NCBI GenBank assembly: GCA_028564675.1
Contig: JAOVVO010000005.1
Span: forward strand, 186,001 to 250,000
Reading direction: 5' to 3'
Source of the DNA: Onchocerca lupi
Taxonomy: Eukaryota > Nematoda > Chromadorea > Rhabditida > Onchocercidae
Length of the DNA: 64,000 nt
Position numbers and translations under genes: made by a program. This document shows, piece after piece, positions 34,417-46,500 of this stretch; within the stretch, counting starts at the first letter, position 1, and every line of letters begins with the position of its first letter. The notes under the pieces were generated by a model. It had not been told where the DNA came from, did no database searches, and saw nothing but the letters and a program-made list of their open reading frames with translations.

Positions 34417-37400
34417 TTACGTATCAAATATATTTAAATGTTTATTAATTTCATAACAAAAATCAGAGTTCTTAGATTCCATCCTATAAATCCTTGTAAC
34501 CAACACATCACCCAGTAATAAATTGCCTTTCGATGCTATAATTACATCATCTTTACGTCTTGTAATATCAACCGAGCACGATATAGTTCCCTATAAATAT
34601 TTTGAAATAAAATCCACAAAAATAAATGCTTCATAACTTCAAAAAGCAATCTTTTAAAGCTATTGAATCTTTCTGAAATTCAACAACACGTGCGTTTTAT
34701 CATATTAATAGATATATGAAGATCTTGCAAAACAGAGTATTAGGCTAGATTCAATTTGTTATCATAATTTATTCCAGAGTCTTTTCCATCATGCAGAATA
34801 AAATCTATTTTCAGCAAATTGCCAACCACAATATTAATCATATTTGAAGAGTAGAAATAATTTATTCTAAAGAGATGATAATACATGATATACCAATAAC
34901 ACTTACTTTCAAACGCTGCAAATTTGATAGCATTACAGATGTTGAAACACCTTCGTCACCATCTTCTATTATTTTCTCCGTTGACACATCGACATGCTGC
35001 AATTCTCTACGTTAATAGGAATAGAATAAAGACATGAAGGAATTCAATCATAGCAGTTATTTCTTTAGAAATCTGTATTTATTACTTTTTCAAATTTAAT
35101 CCTAAAGAATCTGAAATTTTGCAACAATTTTTAAACAAAGGTTGAACTGCGAACTGTTTGCAAAAGCTCAGAAATCACTTCAGTTTTAATCCTCATGGCA
35201 TTTTCATGCTTGAAAATTTGTTAAGAACGAACCTCGGGAAAACGTAAATGTGCAATATACGAAAATTTATTAGGCAATGATTTCAAACTTTCCGTATTGT
35301 TTTCAGATAGATCAGTGACACTACTAAATATGTATACTTTGTTTGTGAAATGTCCAACGTAATCGTACCAAATGATAACCTGCATGTTTTGATCCGTAAA
35401 TCGTATATTTATCGGATTCGGCAACTCTGCAATAAACAACTGATTCAGTGACCTATATTTTTCCCAGAAGCTGCTCTCTGACTAAGGAAGTGTGTAACTT
35501 TCGAGTTTTCAAATTCGCAATTGCTTGGAGAAAAGTTTGCACACAGCAGAAACTGCTCTGTGCAAAACCTTTCTCTAAAGCAACTGCGAAGTATTCTTCT
35601 TTCTTCATCAGTAAATAGTAGAAACAATGAACAGTCTTTTCGTCTTTTTATTTTACGTTTTCTTCTCGCAGAAAGTAGAAGAAAGAAAACCCATGAAGTT
35701 GTGAAAGATGCAGATAGCACTGCAATACAAATAAAAAGTATCCAGTGTAACATCAAGTTATACCATGCATGTAACGCCAATAAAGAGTATGACAAGTGAA
35801 AGATGTCGTATGACCACAACAAACAAGTGGATCTCGTAACCCGCGTGGAAGAACCAAATTTGACTTAAGTTCCGGAATCTGAATATCGCAAATTCTAATA
35901 TCATTTGAGATTTCTGAAAGAGAAATATACAATTAAAATAGTTATTAAGAAAACCTACAATAGGATTAATTCTGACATGCTGAATGGAAAATTGTGTAGA
36001 GTATTAATAAGCCATTTTCTTAAATATATTAGTGGTTTCAGAATAAACATTTTTGCTTTTACCAGTAGCATATTTATTTAATTGCTTGATAAGAATTATT
36101 TGAAGCTACCAATCAATAGAAAGAGAGGATAATAAATAATATAACATTGACACTAAATCAAAACAGTTATTATCAGAGCAATGATATAGATATGACAGAA
36201 AAAAAAAATGAAAAAAATTCCATAAAAATAAAGAGAAATCAAAAAGTAGCCAAATAGATCTGATGATGATGATGTGTTGCAACTGTTAATGGAAATTACC
36301 TTGGAATGTCTTTGTTAACATTTCGAGAACTGTTACTTCATCAGCTATATGCCGCAATAAATGCTTCATGAAAATGCCATTCCTTTCTCCACTCACTTCA
36401 AAAGCACTAACACCACTGCTACTGGAAATCACTGCATAAAATTTTTTTTCATCAATAAAAACATTTTTTTTTTCAAAATTTCTTCCAGAAATTTATTTTT
36501 TTCTTTCAAATGCAAAAGATACGTTGCATATCCACAGACAGAGTTGCGCGCTATCTTTGGCATTTTCTCATTATCTGCATCATCGAGACATTCCGAAATA
36601 CCAACGCATCTGAAGAACTGGAAAGTTTTTGTTTCTTCTTCATTCCATGTTTAAATAGCCCTAAAATTTACTTGACTGAAAATTTCGCTCCCGCATTTTT
36701 CTTTTATTTCTCTTAACTAAACGAGTGCTCATGAGTAAATGATACACATATTTTTCTTTAAATTACGAAATCCATCATGTGCAAGTGACTTATATCAATT
36801 TAAGAGGATGAAAAATGAGCAGCGCAATCATACCTCACATTTTTCCGACAGACATCGAGCAGTATCAGATTTAAAGCTGGATGTGAATCTTCGAAAACCG
36901 ACATAATCCATTCAACAGAGATACAATTAGCCGTTCTGCAGTCAGCACCCGGTGCATCTATCGCCAGCAGATAATTTTTTCCGTTTCTCTCAAAACCATG
37001 ACCAACAAAGTAAAACACAGCTAAAGAAATTACATGTCACAAATTATTTGCAGAGAAACACCACAGTTTGCAGAGATAAAAAAAAAAAAGCAAATCTCAC
37101 CATAAACACCACTACCAAGAAGTTTGCGGTATTCTTTGATAAAGAAATGCATCTCGGCAAGATTTAAATCTCCAAGCGCAACAGTTTTGAAACTACAAAT
37201 ATTAATTCTATGCAAACGGAATCAATCTAAAATCCAAGACATTTGTTTCTCTTCAACATTTACGAACCATTATACTTTTTTATAATAGATTTGGAATTTG
37301 AACCATCAAATTTTTAATCGACTATAAGTTTAAATCAGTAACAAGAACAAGTATGGATGTGTTTACCTAAGATTTTGCAAGGATTCTGCAAACATTTCGG

Positions 37401-40400
37401 CATCACAGTGAGGCGTGACTAAACTTGGTAGATTTATGTAGTTACAGTTACTTATAATTAACGCAACCTTATCCGTAGCCACTAATTCTGCGTTCCATCC
37501 GCCTAAAAATAATGATTAAATAAAAAAGAACATTTTATGTGACTAAAATGTGACGAAATTTATTCGGCGAACAAACCTGGGAAATTGAACATCTGCATTT
37601 TAGAAAACCAAATTAGGAAAAAAGACATATATGCATACATACATAAACAAAACAGACAACAAACAAACAAACAAACAGGCTTTAAAAAAGACCTATATCG
37701 CTGCCGTCTCGTCTAGTTTCGTAAAAATCAGTCGATAAAGCCAAATTCTTGTATTTGGCACACCGTTCGCAGGAATCTACTGCAACATACAACCACGAAA
37801 GATCATTCATGAATGCGAGAACACCAATTCTCAAATATTTGAGTTATAAAAACTACTATTTTGAGGATACTAAAACAGATTCAAATATAAAGCATTAAAT
37901 TTAGCTGGTTAAAAGTCCTTTTTAAAAAAGATCTCTCTATTATAATTACACTTAAACTGATACTTTTCATATCAGCAGTTATGAATAATGACAGATCCAC
38001 TGGATCCGTTGTTAATTTGGATTGAAATAATTTTCCCGGTTTCCGGTAAAATGCCGAATATTCAAAGCCCTTTTCAATCTCATTCCATATTTTGCATCTA
38101 TATAGAAGATCTTTTCGACAGCCGCATCTAAAATTGTGTCAATTCATTATCAGGAATGATTTTTGTTGTCTCTTTTTTTCTTCCATATTTGATATGTTTG
38201 TTTACTTCGAAGCCATTATTATTCTGCTTTTTGTTGCTAAACCTAAAAATTTCCAAATATTGAAACCGAAGCTTTTTGCATATTTTCGCCATAATATAAC
38301 ATCATAAGAAACCTAGAAATAACAAGTGCCTTTCCATTCGAACAGTCTATGTCTTTGTCATTTTCTGTCCATTGGAAATGAGGCCAAGGGAATCCACGAG
38401 CATGACAAATAAGCTGCAGCACACAGTCAGCAATACCTATCACTCTAACCGTGACCTGCTCTTCAGCTGACCATTTTACCGGTACTGAAATATATGAAAT
38501 TTCAATTTTGGCTGTTACTAAACCAGAGTCGGACAACTTTGAAGGTTCTCGGCAAAGTCCCAAACATTTGAAAATTTCCATTCTAATATCGCATTTTATA
38601 TCTATACATTGCAACACGTCAGCAAAAAAACTTCTATTATTTTTTGACATGAATGAAACTTAGTCGCCATCTTTTTTTTCACTATATTAGAATCTGAATA
38701 ATAAATTTACCGAATTTGCGTCTTAATGCTAACTGAGGTCCATCCATACATGTTCCGTGCATTTTTGAAAATGACTGTAGTCTCAGCAGCAAATGATTTA
38801 CAGTTTGTCCACGATTGCCCCAGAAATATAGAAGTGACGATCCCTGACTCTTCGATCGTAAAATATGATCATATTCGGAAACACTAAAAATGTGAAATTG
38901 AAAGGTTAAAAATCTTTAAAATGCTTCTTGAATGACTAAATAATGAAGTCAATTATTTCACTTCTTGCGGAAGACAACAAATGATCATTCTCTTTTCATC
39001 CTCCTAACAGTCTTTATTTGCGAAATTGCATTATCAACCAGCTATCATGAAAACCAAACATTTTCAGCGTGATGAAATTGAATGAATGGAGATAAATCAT
39101 ATCGAAAACAGCCTCATTAACTATATATTTTCGTTTTTTTCTCAACCTCTCGTTTAATTTTTCATTTTCACCAGATACGAGCACTTTTCCGAGAAAAAGG
39201 AACAGAGTGATTGCTTTCATCTTTGGACGACATATCTTTGTTCTTCATTACCTGAACGAAGCATGAACATATCTTCCTTAACGGATTTCACCTTTCTTCC
39301 TGGTTCGATATTTGCAATGCCATCCATTACAGAGAAATTTCGCTTCTTCGACGGTGGTTTTGACCTACCCTACTTCTCCTTTTTTATGATTCTTGACTCA
39401 CTTTTATCTTTTATATTTGTTAGTGTCTAGGTTTCGCCCTCGCAAATCATTTCTTTCAATAGTTGATATTTCATAAGAAATTCGAGATATAACGATAGCT
39501 ACTGTCTGATGTAATGAAGACTCTCTGCCAACTGATATTTAAAAAAAAAAGAAAAAAAGAAGAAAAAAAAAAAAAGGAATCCTGAGCAAATAACATTTTT
39601 TTTTCTTTGCAGCAACATTTGATCTTAAGTATGAGTTACTCAGAATTATTCAATAATAACAGTAACCATAAATGAAAAAAAGAACAAGAAAAGAAATGCA
39701 TGCACAATTGTTACATCTTTTTTACAAAAACTCTCAATCCATATCAGCATTTCTAATTATATATGAAAGAGATCTTAACACCATTTATCATGGAAGAGGT
39801 CTTTTCACATAAGACTCATGATTTAGTCGTAGAGATACTGCAGTCAATCAGTTGAAATATAAACAAAGTTACTCTCGAGAATTTGAAACAATCTTGACTA
39901 AACTTCATGATATGCTTACTGAAAAAGGAAAAAAGAACACGAAGATTAATTGCTTAAGATGTCTCATTTATCGCCATTTATCATTCCTGTAAAATATTTG
40001 TTTACATTCATTTCCTGATCTAAATAAAACTAACAGTTAATTTTTTTTATTTTTTCTTTTTGTTTTTTGTTTTATTTTTTGAGGTGAGCAAGTAACTGAA
40101 ATCTCCCCTTAAATCTTTAAAGAAAGTGCAAAACAAATAAATGTGCAGCAAAGGCACGTATTATCTATAATTAATTTAAAAAAAAATCGGTAATACCATA
40201 AATTAGAAAGTAATCATGTAGACTATATCATGTAGCGCAGATAACCTACCAACTCCAAATACGGCCGTATAAGACACATTGTTTTGTCAGGTTAGGCAAT
40301 GAATATATGAGATGAATGTCACAGAACTTATCATATCTATTGGGGAAAAAGAAATCTGGAATCTTATAAACTATAAATTAAGTTATAGAAAGAAAATTTA

Positions 40401-40571
40401 CTTTAAACTGAATGGACTGCTCGTCGAATCGTCTATTATTTTCATCCAAACATTTTGAAAATCTAATGAATTGGCGAGACGCCAATGTAAATCGTTAGGT
40501 AACTCAGCTAGATTAGTTGACAATTCATATCCCCTTACTTGCATATTACGTTCAGGTGCCACTGATGACAT
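34417..40571 (-). CDS. malt-1: MALT1 paracaspase orthologue
   Basis: Fourteen minus-strand exons join in phase to about 709 residues: 40571-40402, 38883-38711, 38601-38313, 38127-37952, 37779-37693, 37502-37367, 37192-37101, 37020-36839, 36617-36523, 36421-36300, 35913-35764, 35426-35233, 34996-34907, 34590-34417. Order: death-domain-like N terminus (about 25-105; LPNDLHWRLANSL, RGQTVNHLLLRL), Ig domain (about 145-270; CHARGFPWPHFQW, LYRCKIWNE), paracaspase domain (about 303-480), then a C-terminal Ig3-like region starting HELP. The dyad is intact: His in FYFVGHGFE (about H382) and Cys in LLDVCRKN (about C432), with DKVALIISNCNY and GYATSSGVSAFEV as further family motifs. MALT1 is an Arg-specific cysteine protease and scaffold; in C. 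elegans MALT-1 acts in IL-17 signalling. The ATG is chosen because a TTGCAG acceptor lies 23 bases upstream with no cis donor, as for trans-splicing. Confidence in the family is high; exact ends of exon 3 are less sure. Confidence 0.93.
36300..37502 (-). other. malt-1: Paracaspase catalytic region of malt-1
   Basis: Five exons encode the caspase-fold core. In order: strand 1 DKVALIISNCNY; a FKTVALGDLN segment; GVYAVFYFVGHG with the catalytic His; AIDAPGADCR; LLDVCRKN with the catalytic Cys; GYATSSGVSAFEVSGERNG forming the substrate-pocket strand region. The His-to-Cys spacing is about 50 residues, as in vertebrate MALT1. The ACT codon in GYATS is formed across the junction of the exons at 36523 and 36421, which fixes both splice sites. 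Confidence 0.9.
38884..40401 (-). other. First intron of malt-1 (1.5 kb)
   Basis: The intron splits the death-domain region. The open frame at 39014-39220 (-) lacks splice support in phase with the flanking exons. It includes an A/G-only tract near 39541-39577. Nothing else recognised. Confidence 0.5.
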
Positions 40572-43500
40572 TTTTCCAGAAGAAACTTTAACCTGCAATT
40601 ACGAACTAAATACTAGACAACTGTAAAAAGATAAAAGTTAGCTATAAAAGCTTTATCAAATGATTAAAACTTCAACAATTAACACAAAACTTCAAATCTC
40701 ATACTGAAATGCAACGCATCGTGAAAATCCGCCTTGTCATATCATTTATTCGAAATTGAAAATGTCATCTGAGTATTTTAAGACAGCTATATATAGGTCT
40801 TTTATACAGCTTATAATATTCGACCTATTTATAATTTCAATCAAGCTGTCTTGTTAGTTGTTTGTCGTTGGTTCCCACCTATCAAATTTAAATTTCTGAG
40901 CAATTTTATTTTAATACAGGAATGAATGCGAAAAAAAAAGGAAGTGCAGGCTTCATTTCATAGAATGGATGAAGTCTTTGGAATCGAAATATTAAAAGCA
41001 AGTTCAGATTTCAGTTCTTGATTAGTCATCCAAATCTGAAATCTTCCGAAGCCTAACAGAAACAAAAATGTTTCAACTTCATATTGAAATTAAAAGGATT
41101 AATTTCACACTCTGAGAACTTAGTAATTCAATACGTGCGTTGCAACATATAATAAATAAATTGAAACTACAATGTTAATATTTAATTAAATATAAATAAA
41201 TGTCATTGACATTGCAGCTTTTTTTTTACAAATATTGCATTCAGTTTACTCTACGTTAATTTGTGCTCTTTTGGAGCAAAGAAGAATTTAAGAACCAGCT
41301 TTATTTTCCGAAGAAGCACAGTACAAACTGTATAATTAAATATAAGATTAGTAAATTGAATGCTAAATTCAACGAAGACGAAAAATTGCATATGGTATCG
41401 TTGTTAAAAGCTGTCCATCACTTTGATCCTTCCACATCCGCAGGCCTCTATCACTGTGATCGTCTCGAAATGAAAACCTTTATCCCGCACATAATTTATG
41501 AATCTTCAAGGGAGTGACCATCAAAGTTAGAACATAATTTGTAGTGTGAGTTGGAATAAGCTTGTCGCATTACATCTGGGAAGTTCATGCGGAAATTAGG
41601 AGGTCATGAACTGTGCTTAAAGTGGCGGTGCAAATCGCGACGGTCAAAGTTCAACTCGCAAGAAGTAAACAATAAATGATGTAGAATAACTCGTATGATG
41701 ATTGTCCCTCTCGTACCCAAATACCAGCATAAATCACACTAACCAACCGGACAGGTGTCTGGAATGACACCGAGCCAAGCCTCGCGCTACCGTAGTGCCC
41801 GTTTGATGCTTATAGCGATTTCATCTTTCGTGCGATTGCTTAAGTGCTCCTGGCGAGCATTCAGCACCCTGCCATGCATGTCTTCCTTTGCGAACAGACT
41901 ATGCAGGGTTTGCAACATCTGAGAGTGACTGTGAATATGGGAGAGCGCAAAGTTGTTAGGGTGCACTAAATGCAGCAGTTGCAAACATCTGCACTGCGTG
42001 GTGTCGCCCAGGTGGGGTCAGAGTGCATTCAGTGCAGTTGGAAGGTATTTTCGTTATTACATGTTGCTGGTTATTGCATGAGAAATAAATGGTGGGAATG
42101 TTGATGTCTCTCAGACATCACGTAACACCTCAAATCTTCTATACCTTCATAAAGGAGAAAAAATTGTGATCAGATGGTCTGGTGGTGAGACATGTATGGA
42201 GGTCGGTATATATGACTGAGACCTTGCATCTCATTTAGTTTGAGTTTGATTTTGTTAATGTTAGAGCGGAATTTCCGTTTGGGAATTGTTTACGTGACAC
42301 TCATGTTTCACATGGCTACGTGACACAGTTTTCTCACGCACGTAATTTGCTATTAAATGACTCTTAATCTATGACTAGTTGCGTAGATTCATTCGTTTGT
42401 TCTCTGTTAGTCATGCATCGCTTTGCCATATTGGTTCTAAATGTTATATGGCGAAAAGCCGTAATTAATCTATTATAGTGGTAAATTGTTATCATCTCTG
42501 ATGAAGTTCAGTGACCCTTACTCGCTTATCGCCTTAACGCGTTAATGATAAAGACGCCATTATCTCCCTTGTGTTCATTAGTGATAAAAGGTTGCAGTTA
42601 GCTGGGATTTTACATCAATGTAATAAGAGACGTTAATTTTTCACTCAGTGCACATAGCAGCGTTATTCCGTTCAACCAAGGTACTTCTCTAATTGGCTTA
42701 ATTCGAGCTTCTGTTAAGTGATTCACGCGGGTATTTATCTTCATGATAAGTAAGTAGCGATAATCTCATATTTAAAAAAACGAATAGTATTTAGAAGGTG
42801 TTCACTTATCGATTGAGGAAGAGTGTTTTTAGGTGAAACAGCTTTTTGTTTCTTCAATAATGCCTCTTTGCTAAGATATTCTTACAATAATATTCTTTTG
42901 CAGATGTTTTTCAAATCAAGTTCGTAATTGCATAGCGAATGAATCTCACAACATTTAGCATAGTTTCAATAATATATTAACTTCGATAGTTGATTAGTAT
43001 ATCATTTGCAGGTTTTTGAATGATACTGGAAACATCGATATAGCAAAGGTGACAGCAATATACTTCGCTTATCGTTTGATTGTTCATAGATTTTAGTTGG
43101 CGCATGTGTGCATGGAACCACCTGCGGAGACTTCTTGCTCTCAACAGCTTTCATCAATTAATAGTGATAATAATGCTAACAGGTCGGTGTCAGTTTATTG
43201 TAATTTCTACTGGGACCTCTGATATAAATCTCTCCGTCTGCGAACATCTTCGCATTGGCACTGTAGGCTAATTCATGCTAGATGGATTGAAATTTCTGGA
43301 AACTTTTTGTGAGTATGCAGTGTCATGAGATCTGGTTCCATAAATTTACACTAGGAAAAGATAATATCATATACATTGCCATAGAACTAACTATATTTGA
43401 AGTTTTTCCCTAGAAAAGCAAACAATGAGCAGAAGGAGAGGATAGTAAAATTCGTAGTTTCATAATCCTTTATCCCTTAAAACGGTAAAAAGGATAAAAA

Positions 43501-43586
43501 TTGAAGTCTAAAATGCAGTGAGTTATTAGAGTAAATGTCACGGTTTTCATATGATTTTCAGTTTGGACGAGAAAGTAAGACATACG
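40572..43586. other. Divergent intergenic region between malt-1 and the ONECUT gene
   Basis: About 3 kb with no supported gene. The segment from roughly 41520 to 42200 is visibly less AT-rich than the surroundings, and 42.2-42.8 kb is also of mixed composition. A small inverted repeat GGTGTC...GACACC lies at 41754-41771. It probably holds promoters for both flanking genes. Open frames at 41263-41517 (+) and 41787-41984 (-) show no family resemblance. Confidence 0.45.
43560..43561 (+). promoter_or_regulatory. Candidate spliced-leader acceptor for the ONECUT gene
   Basis: ATGATTTTCAG ends at 43561, 25 bases before the ATG at 43587, with no matching upstream coding exon seen. This is the usual arrangement of a nematode trans-splice site; a cis-spliced upstream noncoding exon is the alternative. 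Confidence 0.45.
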
Positions 43587-46500
43587 ATGGAACGAGATGC
43601 ATCAGCAGCTCCACCGACTACTTATCAACTTCAGATAGATCCTAATATTACATTTAATTCGGTCAACCGCCCATTTGAAGAGTTGCCAGAAAATTTCCTA
43701 GAAAGCATAAGCCCGCAGCAAAACCAAGGATCCGCTCCTCAGGAAAGCCCACAGCTTGCATCATTGGTACCTATGAGTCTTGGTTCAAATGATAAGTAAG
43801 TTTTGAAATTTTTAGTTCCAGCAAAGTCATTTTAACTTTTTATCTTCTCAATTTGCACCTCAACCTATTTTTTGTTTGGATTTTCACATTTTTTTGTCTT
43901 TTGAATTCTTTCACTTTTTAGTCAAAGTGAAATTATCATAAATGGTTTTTGACGGAGGGGAAGTTTTCCGTCTAGCATTCAGCACATGTTAATAGTAGAA
44001 AATATTGAGCATAAGTGTAGCTTGTTAATTCCTAACTTGTTATTGTGTTAGAAACTAACATTGGCAAAAAATGAAAGTAGTGCATTGCAGCTTCGGAAAA
44101 TCGTCTGATTTTAATGCTTATGCTACTTTGGCACCTATGTCAGCAACGCCGTCATATGTGGGTGCAATGAAAATTGAACCGTTGCAGGATCAGCTTCACA
44201 GCAGTTCCATGCAGCACAGCAGTCATTCCTCCGGGTTAGATAAGCTGAGGTAATTTTGATTTTTATGATATATTGGAAGCTTAGATGTAGGCTAGAGCAT
44301 TGCTTCAGAGAAGATCTGTATTTTTTCTTCATATTAAGATGATTCACATGCTTAATATGTGTCCCAAATGCAAAAAGAAGAGATGCTGTATTATATTCTA
44401 GCCGTATAGATTTAAATGAAATATAACACAGAAAACTTGTCCAAATAGATATAACCTTTAATCGATCTTGCAGTTATAAAATATTGACAGGTAGACCTAT
44501 TATATAGGTGCCTGATATGCAGTCATATATCATCAATATGTCAGACTGATGCATTAATATTTAAACGAGTATAATGCAGTATCATTTGCACTGGAGTTTT
44601 TATTCCAGCCGCACTAATGTCGGTCTTCAGATTGGCGAATTCGGCAGTATGAATTCATTGTTCAAAATTCTTCGATGCATGATTTAAGGACTTATTTCAG
44701 TTTTAGCTCGGGTCCGGCTGGTCTTCTTTCTCCACTGCAAACAACAACGCGATCGGATAATCTTGTTTGCTCAAGTTTATTGGGTGTTCATCAAAATGGT
44801 GGACGTGCAAATGAAATGTTGGCTGGTTTAAGAAGACATCATCCATATATCAAGGAAGAGGTGCTCATTTCTTATCCATAAATTAAAATTTGCTGGTGGA
44901 CCAGAGAGAAGAAAAGAAAAGAGAAGAGACTTTTAACATTGTTGTATCATTTTTTTTTCTTCAATTAATTGGTGTGAACCATTTCGAATCTTTTTGAAAT
45001 CAAAATCTTGATATTTTTAGATTTCTCGTCATAAATATGACTGCAGAATATATTTATATGTTTACGTGAAAATATTCATTTTCTTTAGGTCGATTTGGGA
45101 CAAGATTTCAAAACAATAAATTCGCCGTTTATATCTCATCAGTCTCAGCAGTCGGTATGTTTGGCTGGAGAAAAAAACGGCATTGCGGTAGAATTTAAAC
45201 TATGCTTAGTCATTATTCTGCAGTCATGTATTTTATCTTAAGAAATATTTCAGGCCAGTTTGCTGAGTCAGGATGATCATCAGCAGGAACTAGATCATCG
45301 TTTGGCGAATGCTGAAACTCCACCGGCAGTGAGTAATGTTGAGCTTGCAAGTTCCTTTATTGCAACAATGATAGGCGAGCAGGTAACTTATTTTATCATT
45401 TTTGCCTATATAAAACATAGTAATAAAGATTTCGGCTTCAGTTGGACTTGGAGTAGTATAATCTTTAACTTTTTTAAATTTCTTGTTAATAGAAAATACC
45501 ATGTAATTGTCCTTCTTACACAATGGCATGGATGGATTTCTAGATTCAACATTGCAATCAGTTTGTTTGAATCTTGCTGTCTTCGAAATACACTGGAATA
45601 TATCTTAGTTTTCTATAATTTCACAGATGATAAGACGAAGACTTTATTGCTTGTTTAATGTGATCCTTAATTAAAATACTCAAAAATTAGACTTCTTAAA
45701 TCATTACAGATATCTATTGCATTTTTCTTTTCATGAAGTTTTATCCTCTTTTTTCCCCAACAAATGTTTCTTTATTTTAATTCGCTACTGTTTCTTTAGC
45801 AAAATCTATTTTAGCCACCAAGTTCACCAACACCGCAGCACACTATATTTCGGCAAAGTCGACATAATTTTTCTTCTGTGGATACGGCTGAATTACATAG
45901 CAGCGAGGATCTTGAAGTAAATACAGAAGAAACAAGTGGTGATGATTTGACGTTTACTGATGATAATGGTGAGCCGACTAGTACAACCAGACTTACTTCT
46001 ACTGTCGGTTGGTTTTACTATTTCAATTTCAATAACTGATTCATAATTGTTTAGCTAATTCAGAGTTGGCATTTAAAATTTTAGATTTAATACCCATGAT
46101 AAATGACATAATAATACCATTCATTATCTCTAGTTGTCGTTACTATATTTATTGACTGAACTCTGCTGCTGTCTAACTCTGAGCTAAAAAATTCAGTTTT
46201 GCAGAGAATGACTGCAGTGTTTTTCATCTTTACTGCATGCAGATAGGTTGCAGTGATTGTACCTGTTCGGTAAATTCGTTAGGAGAAAGATAGGAAATAC
46301 AGGCAAATTTGCATTTCGAGAGTAAATAAACTTTCATTCTCTTTGAGGTGCACCACGTGCTACTTACTCTACCAAGGACGCTACAGATCCTTTGAATGCA
46401 GAAATAGACGATGACATTTATATCGACACGACTGATCTATGTAAGCGAATTGCGTGGGAACTCAAGCAACACTCTATACCTCAGGCCATCTTTGCTGAGA

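Noticed and set aside
35445..35822. Hydrophobic 125-codon minus frame and 92-codon plus frame within malt-1
   Set aside because: Treating it as an exon would leave a 26-base intron before HELP. Direct joining of 35764 to 35426 restores a junction that matches the MALT1 family.
41263..41517. 84-codon plus-strand frame
   Set aside because: Starts at GTG, lacks any family resemblance and has no splice partners.
44609..44646. Extra exon in the ONECUT gene (acceptor TATTCCAG, donor GTATGA)
   Set aside because: Splice sites look good, but including it would end in phase 1 while the next exon needs phase 2, so it would break the frame.
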